DNA of 64,000 nucleotides from JAHDFB01 sp965658745. GTDB taxonomy: Bacteria > Bacteroidota > Bacteroidia > Chitinophagales > Saprospiraceae. Each line of letters starts with the position of its first letter. Position 1 is the first letter of the stretch. The stretch is from the NCBI GenBank assembly GCA_965658745.1, contig CBFHTK010000001.1, forward strand, positions 62,001 through 126,000, written 5' to 3'. The position numbers were made by a program, and so were the translations under genes. This document shows, piece after piece, positions 55,276 through 64,000 of this stretch. Under the pieces are notes generated by a model that made no database searches, had not been told where the DNA came from, and worked only from the letters and a program-made list of their open reading frames with translations.

Positions 55276-56703
55276 ATGAGAAAAGATATAGCAATTGTAT
55301 GGTTTAGAGCGGATCTCAGACTGCATGATAATGAGGCAATTTGGGAGGCTTGTCATGCTGCTGACAGGGTTATTCCTATATATATATTTGATGAGCGTGT
55401 TTTCGGTGGCAAAACAAAATTCGGTTTTGAGAAAACGGGTGTGCATAGGGCACAATTTATAATAGAAAGTGTAGAAAATCTTCGGAAGAGCTTTCGCAAA
55501 AAAGGTACAGATTTACTAGTTAGAGTAGGAAAACCTGAACAAATTCTTTGGGACCTTGCTAATCAGCTAAATGCGTCTTGGATCTATTGTAATCGAGAAC
55601 GGACACAAGAAGAAGCAGATGTTCAAAATGCTTTGGAGCATAATTTATGGCAAACAGGTAAAGAATTAAGATATACAAGAGGAAAAATGCTGTATTATAC
55701 AGCAGATCTGCCATTTCCAATCAATCACACTCCTGATACTTTCACCACATTTAGAAAAGAGGTTGAGAAATTTATTCAAGTTAGGGAACCACTTTCTTCA
55801 GAGGGACTACCTCTTTACGGTATTCCTCAAGGTCTCGAGAGCGGAGACATCCCAACGATTGATGATTTCAATTTAACATATCCTGAAGGAGGGGAAAAAT
55901 TGTATGCTGGAGGTGAAACTGAAGGACTTGCGAGACTCCGCTACTTTTTGTGGGAAAGTGATAATATAGCAGAGTATAAAAAAACTAGGAATGGTCTATT
56001 GGGAAAAGATTTCAGTTCGAAATTATCTCCATATCTGGCTCAAGGATGTATTTCTCCTAAAATAATTTACTCAGAGATCAAAAAATATGAAGAGGAACGA
56101 GTTGCAAATGACTCAACTTACTGGCTAATTTTTGAATTGCTCTGGCGAGACTTTTTTCGGTTGATGGGCAAAAAGCACCAAAATGCTATTTTCAAGATTG
56201 ATGGACCTCAAAAGCGAACAGATCTTAATTGGAAAAAGGATAAAAAACTTTTTGAAGCATGGTCAGAGGGTAAAACAGGAATACCTTTCATTGATGCCAA
56301 TATGAAAGAAATCAAAAGAACGGGTTTTATGTCAAATAGAGGAAGACAAAATGTCGCCAGTTTTCTTATTAACGACTTAGGACTTAATTGGCTATTAGGT
56401 GCTGAATATTTTGAAAGTCTACTTATTGATTACGATTCTTGCAGCAATTACGGTAACTGGAACTACTTAGCTGGAGTTGGGTCCGATCCTAGGTCCTACA
56501 GATACTTCAATATAATATCTCAGGCGAAACGCTATGATCCTAGCGCGGAGTACGTCAAACACTGGCTGCCAGAATTGGATTCACTTGACGAACATGCCGC
56601 ACATGCTCCGTTTACAATTTCAGCTGATACATCGAAGAAATATAACTTTGAGTTGGGAATCAATTATCCAAAACCAGTTGTACCAGTAAAACAATGGAGT
56701 TAG
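55276..56703 (+). CDS. DASH-type cryptochrome/photolyase
   Basis: 475 residues from the ATG at 55276, which gives KDIAIVWFRADLRLHDNEA, the normal N terminus; an ORF start at 55246 is unlikely. The photolyase N domain is followed by the FAD-binding domain with GRQNVASFLINDLGL, DYDSCSNYGNWNYLAGVG and DPRSYRYFN, the CRY-DASH signature. Such proteins repair cyclobutane dimers, mainly in single-stranded DNA, using blue light. The converging DUF389 gene lies 10 bases beyond the stop. It suggests a light-exposed habitat. Confidence 0.93.
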   Translation: MRKDIAIVWFRADLRLHDNEAIWEACHAADRVIPIYIFDERVFGGKTKFGFEKTGVHRAQFIIESVENLRKSFRKKGTDLLVRVGKPEQILWDLANQLNASWIYCNRERTQEEADVQNALEHNLWQTGKELRYTRGKMLYYTADLPFPINHTPDTFTTFRKEVEKFIQVREPLSSEGLPLYGIPQGLESGDIPTIDDFNLTYPEGGEKLYAGGETEGLARLRYFLWESDNIAEYKKTRNGLLGKDFSSKLSPYLAQGCISPKIIYSEIKKYEEERVANDSTYWLIFELLWRDFFRLMGKKHQNAIFKIDGPQKRTDLNWKKDKKLFEAWSEGKTGIPFIDANMKEIKRTGFMSNRGRQNVASFLINDLGLNWLLGAEYFESLLIDYDSCSNYGNWNYLAGVGSDPRSYRYFNIISQAKRYDPSAEYVKHWLPELDSLDEHAAHAPFTISADTSKKYNFELGINYPKPVVPVKQWS

Positions 56704-56713
56704 GTAAATATGC

Positions 56714-58105
56714 TTAGTTGAAAACTACTCTTATTGTGTCTACCTTGAACTTTTGTCTAAAGTACTTGGGAATTGCCTGGCGACGCTCTTCGTCCAACTT
56801 TTTCTTTTGATCCAATTCGATTAAAAGAGTAGGAAGTTCGATTGCGATTGGCCCAGTTTGCATCAGCATGCTTTCTGCATATGAAATTGAAATTACTTCG
56901 GGATAGAGAATTTTAAAGTCTTGGCAGATTTGGCTTATTTCACTGCTGTCTATTGTTGAGGCTTTCAAAGCCATAAGCTCAGCCTGCCGTTCTCGTTCCC
57001 TTTTATTCAATAACTCGATATTATCAATCTTGGACCTTAAACTAGACAAATCGTCGAGATTTACTTCACTTGACTCCAGAATAGTAATATCCCAATTCTC
57101 AAGTCCCACGTTTTTCATCTTTTCTAGGTAAACTGGAATCTTCGACTGATTTATTGAATCACCGTAGACTTTAAGTAGCAGGGTAGAGGTGCTATCAGAT
57201 ACGATATCAACTTTGAAGCCATCTAAATATGGATTTTCCAGGCCGAATGCTTGATCTATAAAAACCTCGATTTGCTGTTGGACTTTTACACTGTCAAGCA
57301 CATCTCTTAGGATAAAAAATGAAGGTATGACCATAAGCAATGAGAACAATACAACAACTACACGATTTCTAAAACGTTCTACGGGGTTCAAATACCTTCT
57401 GTAAGGAAATTTCAAAAAACGAACAATTATATACGTTGACAGTGTGATAAAACTCGTATTCAAGAGAAAAAGATAAAAGGAATTTAATGCATAGCTCCAG
57501 TTATGAGTTGCCAGTCCAAAACCAGTAACGCAAAGTGGTGGCATCAATGCGGTAGCAATCGCTACTCCTGGTAGTGTAGTAGATAAATCTTTCCTAGCAA
57601 TTGAAATAATCCCCGCTAGCCCACCAAAGATTGCCACAAGTACATCTAGTGTTAGTGGCTCTGTTCTCGATGCAATCGACGGTGTAACTTGACCAAAAGG
57701 TGTAAAAGAAAAGTATATATAACTCGTAAGGAGTGCAATAACAATTGCTGCAAAGAAATGCACAAAAGATTGCTTGACAACCTCTTTATCATTCACTCCA
57801 ATTCCCAACCCGATACCCAGAATAGGAGACATAAGTGGAGAAATAAGCATGGCACCTATTATTACGGCATCAGAATCCCTGTCAAGTCCAATAGATGCAA
57901 TAATAATTGAGCACATCAGCATCCACGCATTTGCTCCAGACATTGACTTTCGAGACTTTATCTCAGCTATTGTTGCGAGCTTATCTACTCCCTTCCTTAA
58001 ATCAATAATATCAAGAATAAAGCCTTTCATGAAGCTCCATTTAAATGGATTAAGTGCTTCGTCGCCCTTTGGCTTTTGTTTTCCGTTTGTAGGTGTCTTA
58101 TTCAT
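56714..58105 (-). CDS. DUF389 membrane protein (TIGR00341-like)
   Basis: A 463-residue protein with six or so hydrophobic helices in the DUF389 domain at about 45-240 (DSDAVIIGAMLISPLMSPILGIGLGIGVND, cut to IIGAMLISPLMSPILGIGLG). The C-terminal 190 residues form a soluble alpha/beta region with a coiled part (DLSSLRSKIDNIELLNKRER). The role is not established. It begins 28 bases after the LolD-like gene on the same strand, so the pair is probably an operon. Confidence 0.85.
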   Translation of the reverse strand: MNKTPTNGKQKPKGDEALNPFKWSFMKGFILDIIDLRKGVDKLATIAEIKSRKSMSGANAWMLMCSIIIASIGLDRDSDAVIIGAMLISPLMSPILGIGLGIGVNDKEVVKQSFVHFFAAIVIALLTSYIYFSFTPFGQVTPSIASRTEPLTLDVLVAIFGGLAGIISIARKDLSTTLPGVAIATALMPPLCVTGFGLATHNWSYALNSFYLFLLNTSFITLSTYIIVRFLKFPYRRYLNPVERFRNRVVVVLFSLLMVIPSFFILRDVLDSVKVQQQIEVFIDQAFGLENPYLDGFKVDIVSDSTSTLLLKVYGDSINQSKIPVYLEKMKNVGLENWDITILESSEVNLDDLSSLRSKIDNIELLNKRERERQAELMALKASTIDSSEISQICQDFKILYPEVISISYAESMLMQTGPIAIELPTLLIELDQKKKLDEERRQAIPKYFRQKFKVDTIRVVFN

Positions 58106-58133
58106 TTATTTCAAATGAAGTTTATAATAAGCT

Positions 58134-58796
58134 CTAAATAATGTTACCATCCTGCATGTAAAGTGTTCTATCGCTCAATAAACCAAGCTCTTGATTGTGA
58201 GTAACTATTACAAAGCTTTGATTTAGATCATGCTTTAATTTTATGAACAGATTATGCAATTCGTCGGAGCTTTCTTGGTCAAGGTTTCCTGAAGGCTCAT
58301 CCGCCAAAACAAGAAGAGGATCATTAATTAATGCTCTTGCAACTGCAACCCGCTGTTGTTCACCTCCTGACAACTGTCCAGGTTTATGGTCCAATCGCTC
58401 ACTCAGTCCTAGGTAGTCAAGTAGTTCTTTTGCTTTGTCATTGGTCAGCTTTGAATTGGTTTGACCAATGTAAGCAGGGATCAATACATTCTCCAATGCG
58501 GTAAACTCATTTAATAAATGGTGAAACTGAAAAATGAAACCAATTTTGTCATTTCGGAATCTCGCAATTTCTTGACTTTTGAGTGTCGTGATATCTACTT
58601 TATCAATCTCAATAGTTCCTTTATCTGGATTATCCAAAGTTCCTAGAATTTGAAGAAGAGTCGATTTCCCAGAACCTGATTTGCCCATGATTGCAACTAT
58701 CTCCGATTCATAAACGGTAATATCAATTCCTTTTAGTACCTCAAGTGTTCCAAAAGACTTGTGAATATCAACTGCATTTAAAAGAGTATTCTTCAA
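58134..58796 (-). CDS. lolD: ABC transporter ATP-binding protein, LolD-like
   Basis: A 220-residue ATPase with Walker A GKSGSGKS (38-45), Gln90 in the Q-loop, the signature LSGGEQQ (142-148) and Walker B LLVLADE (161-167) then PSGNLD. The sequence matches the LolD/MacB branch; in Bacteroidota the adjacent permease is often elsewhere, as here. LolD powers transfer of lipoproteins from the inner membrane, fitting a genome rich in outer-membrane lipoproteins. The transported substrate is inferred. Confidence 0.85.
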   Translation of the reverse strand: MKNTLLNAVDIHKSFGTLEVLKGIDITVYESEIVAIMGKSGSGKSTLLQILGTLDNPDKGTIEIDKVDITTLKSQEIARFRNDKIGFIFQFHHLLNEFTALENVLIPAYIGQTNSKLTNDKAKELLDYLGLSERLDHKPGQLSGGEQQRVAVARALINDPLLVLADEPSGNLDQESSDELHNLFIKLKHDLNQSFVIVTHNQELGLLSDRTLYMQDGNII

Positions 58797-59044
58797 TGTA
58801 TAAAATTTAGTAAAGTCACCTACACTTCAGATGATCAATGACTTACAAACAAAAACAAGTTAAGTCGAAAATAAATTTTAGAAATAATTAACATATTTGA
58901 AAATATTTATTTTTCAAATCAAGTTAGTCTATTGTCTTGCCAAAGGTAAAAAAAGAATTTAGCTTAGAATATAGCTCGAGTTCAAAGATCTAGGTAGTAT
59001 CGCCGCGGCTCGAGCATTATTTTCGTTTATAGTACAAATTGATA

Positions 59045-59052
59045 TATTTTTG
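59045..59052 (+). promoter_or_regulatory. Possible -7 box for first glycosyltransferase gene
   Basis: TATTTTTG fits TAnnTTTG and lies 27 bases before ATG 59080. It overlaps the TTG that would start the longer ORF, so the ATG is favoured. No -33 TTTG is evident. Confidence 0.4.
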
Positions 59053-59079
59053 CAGTCCTTAAAAACAGATTTGACTCCT

Positions 59080-60327
59080 ATGAGGATTCTTCAGCTATGT
59101 AAAAAATTTCCTTACCCTTTGAAAGATGGAGAGTCAATTGCTGTGACTTATCTTTCTAAAGCTCTGCACGATCTTGGATGTGAAATGACGCTTCTATGCA
59201 TGAACACTACTAAGCATTACACAGAACTTAAGACCTTACCAAAGGACTTCAATCATTATAAAGAGATTTTAGTAACAAAGCTTGATAACGCCATTAAGCC
59301 AGTCGATGCCTTTAAGAATCTTTTCTCCAAAGAATCCTACCATGTTTCTAGGTTCGTTTCAAAAGAATTTGAAGAAGAACTAATACGGTTGTTAGAACGT
59401 AAAACCTTTGATGTTATTCAACTAGAAACACTTTACTTGGCTCCATATATTGAAATAATCCGTCAACACAGTGATGCTCTGATTACTATGAGAGCACATA
59501 ATGTGGAACATGAAATTTGGGAACGGATCACGCAGAACACCAAACTTCTCCCTAAAAAATGGTACCTAGGACACCTAGCCAAGAAGTTGAAAAACTATGA
59601 AATAAGCAAACTAAATGACTATGACTATTTAATCACGGTTACAGACAAAGACTTAAAAAAGTTTAAGAAACTTGGCTATAGAAACGGTGCTGCATCTTCA
59701 CCGATAGGTATAGATGTAAGTGATTACAATCGTAACAAACTGGATCTTAAGCACCCATTATCAATGTGTTTTATAGGCTCTCTTGATTGGATGCCAAATC
59801 TTGAAGGATTGGATTGGTTTCTTGAGCATGTTTGGCCAAAGGTAAAGGCAACGTATCCCAACTTAAAAATGCATGTTGCAGGTCGTAATACGCCATCAAA
59901 AATCAAGCAATTGGAAGCTGGAGAACTTCATATTCATGGTGAAGTTGCTTCTGCAATACGTTTCATTTCAGATCATCCAATAATGATTGTCCCACTTTTT
60001 AGTGGAAGTGGAATGCGTGTCAAAATCCTCGAAGGGCTAGCTCTTGGCAGAATTATAATTACTACCTCAATGGGACTGGAAGGAATTGATGCTAGGCATA
60101 TGCAAGAAGTTATGATAGCTGACACGCCTGAGGAATTCATGCAGTGCATCGAATTTTGCCATAACTACCCATCCAAACTTAAATCTATTTCTAAAAATGC
60201 GAAGTCATTTGTAAAACAACACTACGACAATCAGAATAACGCGAGCGAGTTAAAAGATCTCTATCAAAAACTACTGATTAAATACAGAAACAAGAATATT
60301 GAAAAGCCCAGTGTGGAAACTAATTAA
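59080..60327 (+). CDS. Family 4 glycosyltransferase
   Basis: 415 residues from ATG 59080 (MRILQLCKKFPYPLKDGES). Two Rossmann domains fit GT-B: the N domain with FDVIQLETLYLAPY and MRAHNVEHEIWERI, the C domain with CFIGSLDWMPNLEGLDWFL, PLFSGSGMRVKILEGLALG and a late TTSMGLEGID. The SGSGMRVKILE motif carries the nucleotide-sugar-binding acid. It is probably involved in surface glycan assembly; the sugar is unknown. It is paralogous in layout to the next gene, which shares the fold and the same position of motifs. Confidence 0.88.
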   Translation: MRILQLCKKFPYPLKDGESIAVTYLSKALHDLGCEMTLLCMNTTKHYTELKTLPKDFNHYKEILVTKLDNAIKPVDAFKNLFSKESYHVSRFVSKEFEEELIRLLERKTFDVIQLETLYLAPYIEIIRQHSDALITMRAHNVEHEIWERITQNTKLLPKKWYLGHLAKKLKNYEISKLNDYDYLITVTDKDLKKFKKLGYRNGAASSPIGIDVSDYNRNKLDLKHPLSMCFIGSLDWMPNLEGLDWFLEHVWPKVKATYPNLKMHVAGRNTPSKIKQLEAGELHIHGEVASAIRFISDHPIMIVPLFSGSGMRVKILEGLALGRIIITTSMGLEGIDARHMQEVMIADTPEEFMQCIEFCHNYPSKLKSISKNAKSFVKQHYDNQNNASELKDLYQKLLIKYRNKNIEKPSVETN

Positions 60328-60517
60328 ACTAGTGCTCTTTCGTTCTAATTCTGATAAATTCCAATTATCTTTCGATATCGATTAATGCCTATACCTGAGG
60401 TTGTGGACTCTTAATGCTTTTACTTACATTAACTAAAGAAGTTCAGCACTAAATATTAAAGTGGTATTTTGAAATTATTTCTTTTTGGCGAAAGTCAATC
60501 ATAAACAGAGATTATTC

Positions 60518-60525
60518 TAGCTTTG
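60518..60525 (+). promoter_or_regulatory. Possible -7 box for second glycosyltransferase gene
   Basis: TAGCTTTG fits TAnnTTTG and lies only 7 bases before the ATG at 60533, so it would give an almost leaderless mRNA. Low confidence without a -33 element. Confidence 0.35.
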
Positions 60526-60532
60526 CAGCTTG

Positions 60533-61714
60533 ATGCAAATGCCTAAAGAACACAAACCAAAGCTATTAATTCTTAGCCCTCGCTTTCCGTTTCCATTGGA
60601 CAAGGGAGATAAACTTCGTTTATTTCACCAGATCAAGAGATTATCGGAAGCCTTTAAGATCAGTTTGGTCGCTCTTTCTGACGAGTCAGTAATAGACTCA
60701 AGCGAGGAAGCTTTGGAGAAATATGTTCATTCAATGCATATTCTCTATCAGGGTTCGCTGAGAAATCCTAAAGCTATCATTAAGTCGTTTTTCCTCAATC
60801 AAGCCATTCAAGTTTCATACTATTATCAATCCTCTCTGCAGAAGAAGATCGATCAAATAATCGAAATTGAATCGCCTGACCTCATGTACGTCCAGCTTAT
60901 TAGGATGGCTTCCTATACCAAGAACTCCAAGGTTCCCTGCTTCATTGACTATATGGACGCGATGTCTCTGAATATGGAGAGAGAGTCAAATTATCACAAA
61001 GGCTTAATTAGGTGGATCTACAAAAGAGAACATAAGCTTCTTTCAAAGGCAGAAATTGAAAAATCCGAGAATTTCGAAGGAAAATCTATCATTTCTGACC
61101 AAGACAAAGCATATCTCCAAAAGCTTGGAGTAAGTAACCTCCATGTTGTACAAAATGGCGTTGATCTTGATTATTTCAATCAGAATAACTTGAAAGGTGT
61201 TCAGAGAAAATATGACATAGTATTTGTAGGTAACATGGGTTATCTGCCCAACGTGGAAGCGGCAGAATATTTGGTTAACACTATAGCGAAAAGAAATTGG
61301 AGTGTACTTATAGCCGGAAGCAGACCGCACAAAAGAGTAAAAAGACTTGAAAATGAAAACATTGTAGTATCTGGATGGGTTCCTGATATTAGGACTGCTT
61401 ACCTGTCAGGAGCTATCATGGTTGCTCCGATATTTTCGGGGGCAGGTCAACAAAATAAGGTATTGGAAGCTATGGCTTTGTCCAAAGTTTGCATATCTAC
61501 AACACAAGTAGCCAAAGGTATTGGTGCGGAGCATAATAAGACGATAATTGTTGCTGATACACCAAATGAGTTTCAAAATCAAATCGAAAAACTACTAGAG
61601 AACCCAAATTTGGCAGATGGTATTGGTAAAAATGCACGTATCTTTGTGGAAGAAAATTTCCACTGGGATTTGCAGGTAGAAAAATTAAAGAAAGCCTTGC
61701 TTTCTATCATTTAG
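60533..61714 (+). CDS. Glycosyltransferase (GT-B, family 4-like)
   Basis: A protein of 393 residues (391 from ATG 60539), starting LLILSPRFPFPLDKGDKLRLFHQI, given here as FPFPLDKGDKLRLF, which recalls sugar transferases of the TIGR03087 type. The C domain has FVGNMGYLPNVEAAEYL, VVSGWVPDIRTAYLSG, APIFSGAGQQNKVLEAMA and TTQVAKGIGAEH. It probably adds a sugar to an exopolysaccharide or lipid-linked glycan. ribB follows after 13 bases, so it may be co-transcribed with that gene. The donor and acceptor are unknown. Confidence 0.87.
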   Translation: MQMPKEHKPKLLILSPRFPFPLDKGDKLRLFHQIKRLSEAFKISLVALSDESVIDSSEEALEKYVHSMHILYQGSLRNPKAIIKSFFLNQAIQVSYYYQSSLQKKIDQIIEIESPDLMYVQLIRMASYTKNSKVPCFIDYMDAMSLNMERESNYHKGLIRWIYKREHKLLSKAEIEKSENFEGKSIISDQDKAYLQKLGVSNLHVVQNGVDLDYFNQNNLKGVQRKYDIVFVGNMGYLPNVEAAEYLVNTIAKRNWSVLIAGSRPHKRVKRLENENIVVSGWVPDIRTAYLSGAIMVAPIFSGAGQQNKVLEAMALSKVCISTTQVAKGIGAEHNKTIIVADTPNEFQNQIEKLLENPNLADGIGKNARIFVEENFHWDLQVEKLKKALLSII

Positions 61715-61727
61715 TAAGAAATTTAAG

Positions 61728-62861
61728 ATGAATACATTACAAGAACAAGAAACAACAATTACGCTTCATTCGATTCCAGAAGCGATCGAGGCGATCAAAA
61801 AAGGTGAAATTATAATTGTTGTTGACGATGAAGATCGTGAAAATGAAGGTGATTTCATCTGTGCCGCGGAAATGGTCACTCCTGAAATTATTAATTTCAT
61901 GGCTTCTCACGGTCGTGGGTTAATATGTACTCCTATTATGGAAAGTCTTGCAGACAAACTTGATCTTGCACCGATGGTAAGTCAGAATACTGCTTTGCAC
62001 GAAACGGCATTTACAGTGTCGATTGACTATCTTAAAAAGGACTGTTCAACAGGAATTTCTGCCTACGATAGATCTACTGGCATCAAAGCACTTACTGAAC
62101 CAAACACTGTAGCAACAGATTATGCTAGACCAGGACACATTTTCCCTTTACGGGCAAAAGAGGGTGGTGTATTGAGAAGAACCGGGCACACAGAAGCTGC
62201 CGTTGATCTTGCGCATATGGCAGGCTTTTTTCCAGCTGGAGTCTTAGTTGAGATTCTAAATGAAGACGGAACTATGGCCCGCTTACCTCAATTAATAGAG
62301 ATTTCAAAAAAGCACGATCTGAAGCTCATATCTATAAAAGATTTAGTAGCATATCGAATGTCGACAGAAAGAATTGTTCGTAAGGAATTTGAGACAAATT
62401 TGGACACTAAATATGGACATATTCGTGCAGTTGCTTACAAACAGCTAACTACAAATGACACACATCTCGTATTGATCAAAGGCGATATCAGTCAGCAAAA
62501 AGAAGTCCTAGTTCGCGCACATTCTAGCAGTGAAACATCTGATATAGTAGCATACTTATTTGGCCAAGGAAGTAAGATTGTGGAAGATTCGTTAAAGAAA
62601 ATCGAAGAGGAAGGAGCAGGTGTTTTTCTTTATATGAGACAAGGTGAAAAGGGAGATGGAATTGTCAACAAATTGAAAGAAATAGACGACGACCCTTCAA
62701 ATGATCCGTTGAAATCGAATATTCAAAGAGACTTTGGTGTTGGAGCACAAATCCTTAGAGACTTAGGAATAAGAAAGATCAAATTACTAACTAACAATCC
62801 TAAAAAACGAATAGCTCTAGATGGCTATGGCCTTGAAATAACTGAATTCGTTGCCTTGTAG
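61728..62861 (+). CDS. ribB: 3,4-dihydroxy-2-butanone-4-phosphate synthase with degenerate GTP cyclohydrolase II half
   Basis: A 377-residue RibBA-shaped protein. The N-terminal DHBP synthase (about 12-215) is complete: DDEDRENEGDF, ASHGRGLICTP and GHTEAAVDLAHMAG. The C-terminal half keeps the GTP cyclohydrolase II fold (VLVRAHSS, IRKIKLLTNNPKKR) but lacks the zinc cysteines that RibA has in SEC and RCDC, having SSET and YLFGQG instead, and lacks the RQEGRGIGL segment. It likely supplies only the four-carbon unit for riboflavin; RibA activity must come from another gene. As I recall, Flavobacteriia show a similar split. Confidence 0.9.
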   Translation: MNTLQEQETTITLHSIPEAIEAIKKGEIIIVVDDEDRENEGDFICAAEMVTPEIINFMASHGRGLICTPIMESLADKLDLAPMVSQNTALHETAFTVSIDYLKKDCSTGISAYDRSTGIKALTEPNTVATDYARPGHIFPLRAKEGGVLRRTGHTEAAVDLAHMAGFFPAGVLVEILNEDGTMARLPQLIEISKKHDLKLISIKDLVAYRMSTERIVRKEFETNLDTKYGHIRAVAYKQLTTNDTHLVLIKGDISQQKEVLVRAHSSSETSDIVAYLFGQGSKIVEDSLKKIEEEGAGVFLYMRQGEKGDGIVNKLKEIDDDPSNDPLKSNIQRDFGVGAQILRDLGIRKIKLLTNNPKKRIALDGYGLEITEFVAL

Positions 62862-62903
62862 CCCAAGCCTTGACTACATAATAAATAGTATTAGTACTTA
62901 AGC

Positions 62904-63956
62904 TTAGAATTGTGGGCAAAAGGCGCTGTCTTCTACAACTTCACCTGTATAAGTAATGGAGATTTCCAAGACCCCCATGCCTTGGTATTGATTTGAGAAG
63001 TCTCTTGTATTAATGTCATAACTCAATCCTAACAACATTTCGTTAACCTCGAAACCAGCGAAAGGAACTACATGAGATAAGCCGATTTCTTCAGAAGAGT
63101 TTGATAACCTAGCGAATCCTCCTACGTGTACTGCAGATTTATTGTTAGTCCCCAAGTCAAATCTCACGGTTGACCCAGCAAATACCTGAACGTGAGGACC
63201 TTGAACTTTAGCAATAATGCGAGGTTGTATGCTAATAAAGTAACTTAGTTGATTTTGCGCACTTAGTTGGAGGCTATATAGTATAGGTATGTTATTAACC
63301 TTTACCAAGTCAGGGTCCAAACTTTCACTTCTTCTCCAAAAACTCACATTCGGAGTACTCAAATGAGCGAAAGTGAGTCCTGCATTGATTCGATTCTTTT
63401 TATTAATTTCTTGTGAGTAGTTCAATCCCATGGAAAAGTCAGCATAAGCAAAATTATTTGCTTGCAGATCTTCCTCCGTAAAGCCTTCGAAACCATTTAC
63501 ATTGTTAAACTGATCTTCAAAGAATAAATTCTCGTAGTTTAAATTCTTTTGACCTAGACCTACCTCAAGACCAAAGCTAAGTATTTGCTTCTGATATTGA
63601 CTTAATGACTTATGATATGCAAATAAAGCACTAATAGCATTTGTATTTTGCTCGATAAGAGATGTCCGATCCGAAAAGAACTTGATACCTGCACCTGCGT
63701 AATCAGGATTCTTTTTTTTCTCATTTACTTTAAAGCGATATTCACCGTTAAATACATATGTCGTTATTGGTACTGGTGATGCAATTCTCCAAGCATCTCT
63801 GTAAACCCCGCCAACTCTATACGTACCATTGAAAGTGCCAGCTAAAGCCGGGTTTAAACTCAACGGTGTTGCGTAGTGCTGTGAAAAATCAGGATCCTGC
63901 CCTTGTAAAAAAAGACTAGAACACAGAAGTATCAAAACAGCAGAAATAATTCGCAT
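62904..63956 (-). CDS. Type IX secretion PorP/SprF family membrane protein
   Basis: A 350-residue outer-membrane protein with signal peptide (RIISAVLILLCSSLFLQGQ). The start DPDFSQHYATPLSLNPALAGT is the diagnostic PorP/SprF N terminus, and the rest has alternating strands of a 14-stranded-type barrel (FGLEVGLGQKNLNYENLFF). SprF-like proteins act with SprB-type or CHU_C type B cargo during T9SS secretion, which fits the cargo at 49.9 kb, although they are not adjacent. It is the last gene of the window on the minus strand. Confidence 0.93.
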   Translation of the reverse strand: MRIISAVLILLCSSLFLQGQDPDFSQHYATPLSLNPALAGTFNGTYRVGGVYRDAWRIASPVPITTYVFNGEYRFKVNEKKKNPDYAGAGIKFFSDRTSLIEQNTNAISALFAYHKSLSQYQKQILSFGLEVGLGQKNLNYENLFFEDQFNNVNGFEGFTEEDLQANNFAYADFSMGLNYSQEINKKNRINAGLTFAHLSTPNVSFWRRSESLDPDLVKVNNIPILYSLQLSAQNQLSYFISIQPRIIAKVQGPHVQVFAGSTVRFDLGTNNKSAVHVGGFARLSNSSEEIGLSHVVPFAGFEVNEMLLGLSYDINTRDFSNQYQGMGVLEISITYTGEVVEDSAFCPQF

Positions 63957-63971
63957 CTATAAAATTTTCGT

Positions 63972-63987
63972 CAAAAGTACAAAGCTA
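63972..63987 (-). promoter_or_regulatory. Two tandem -7 boxes upstream of PorP/SprF gene
   Basis: On the minus strand TAGCTTTG (63980-63987) is directly followed by TACTTTTG (63972-63979), both fitting TAnnTTTG. The second lies 15 bases before the ATG at 63956. The -33 region would reach the window edge and is only partly visible. Confidence 0.6.
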
Positions 63988-64000
63988 GAACGAATAACAC

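Noticed and set aside
58974..59014. GCTCGAG repeated 34 bases apart upstream of the glycosyltransferase gene
   Set aside because: The repeat is 7 bases with a palindromic core and no third copy or T-tract, so it is probably chance in the intergenic region.
1..64000. CRISPR arrays, tRNA or rRNA genes, prophage and intact insertion sequences
   Set aside because: I looked for regularly spaced repeats, cloverleaf-like segments, phage-type gene runs and complete transposase genes and saw none. A tRNA could still be missed by eye; a tRNAscan-SE run would settle it.

Overview
The window is a chromosomal fragment of a Bacteroidota bacterium, most likely a free-living, Saprospiria- or Flavobacteriia-like aerobe. 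The evidence is: four proteins with type IX secretion (T9SS) sorting domains (three intact, one broken) plus a gliding-motility (CHU_C) C-terminal domain and a PorP/SprF protein; TAnnTTTG-type -7 promoter boxes with almost no Shine-Dalgarno sequences; bacillithiol deacetylase BshB1; a RibB with a degenerate GTP cyclohydrolase II half; AT-rich DNA. No rRNA, tRNA, CRISPR array, intact insertion sequence or prophage was seen. Taxonomy below phylum is inference.

Layout. 1-5.4 kb: a tightly packed six-gene operon (FAD oxidoreductase, methyltransferase, type III polyketide synthase, enoyl-reductase-like SDR, FabZ-like dehydratase, FabF-like ketosynthase), the best candidate here for a little-described pathway. 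5.4-9.3 kb (minus strand): LysM/amidase, two small membrane proteins, tRNA hydroxylase MiaE, an unknown exported coiled-coil protein. 9.4-15.1 kb: secreted prolyl oligopeptidase, M20 dipeptidase, FKBP isomerase, TrmD, and a broken Kbp-like BON-LysM gene ending in a good terminator. 15.1-20.6 kb (minus): a CotH-kinase/lamin-tail T9SS protein and a large BNR-repeat protein. 20.7-24.8 kb: pirin, a DUF2452/Rof pair, a coiled-coil membrane protein and two decayed genes. 24.8-34.2 kb: a SprB-repeat T9SS protein, BshB1, an RlmL-like methyltransferase overlapping an acyl-CoA carboxylase beta gene, and HtrA.

34.7-47.2 kb: DapF, small lipoproteins, a lipoprotein hydrolase overlapping a barrel-like lipoprotein, Rpe with a TonB-dependent receptor, a broken lysine-rich ORF, a flavoprotein/VOC pair, a secreted M43 protease and a family 39 glycosyltransferase. 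47.2-54 kb (minus): a broken T9SS cargo gene, a methyltransferase and a 1348-residue CHU_C surface protein. 54-64 kb: a cytochrome c/SCO pair, DASH-type photolyase, DUF389 and LolD-like genes, two glycosyltransferases with RibB, and PorP/SprF at the right edge.

Two themes stand out. The first is the hybrid type III PKS/fatty-acid-synthase operon, whose first three genes match by function the S. griseus srs pathway to alkylresorcinols and alkylquinones. The second is gene decay: five loci carry in-frame stops or frameshifts (about seven nonsense codons and five frameshifts by my reading) while neighbouring housekeeping genes are intact. This could be real pseudogenisation or local sequence error, which cannot be separated from one sequence.
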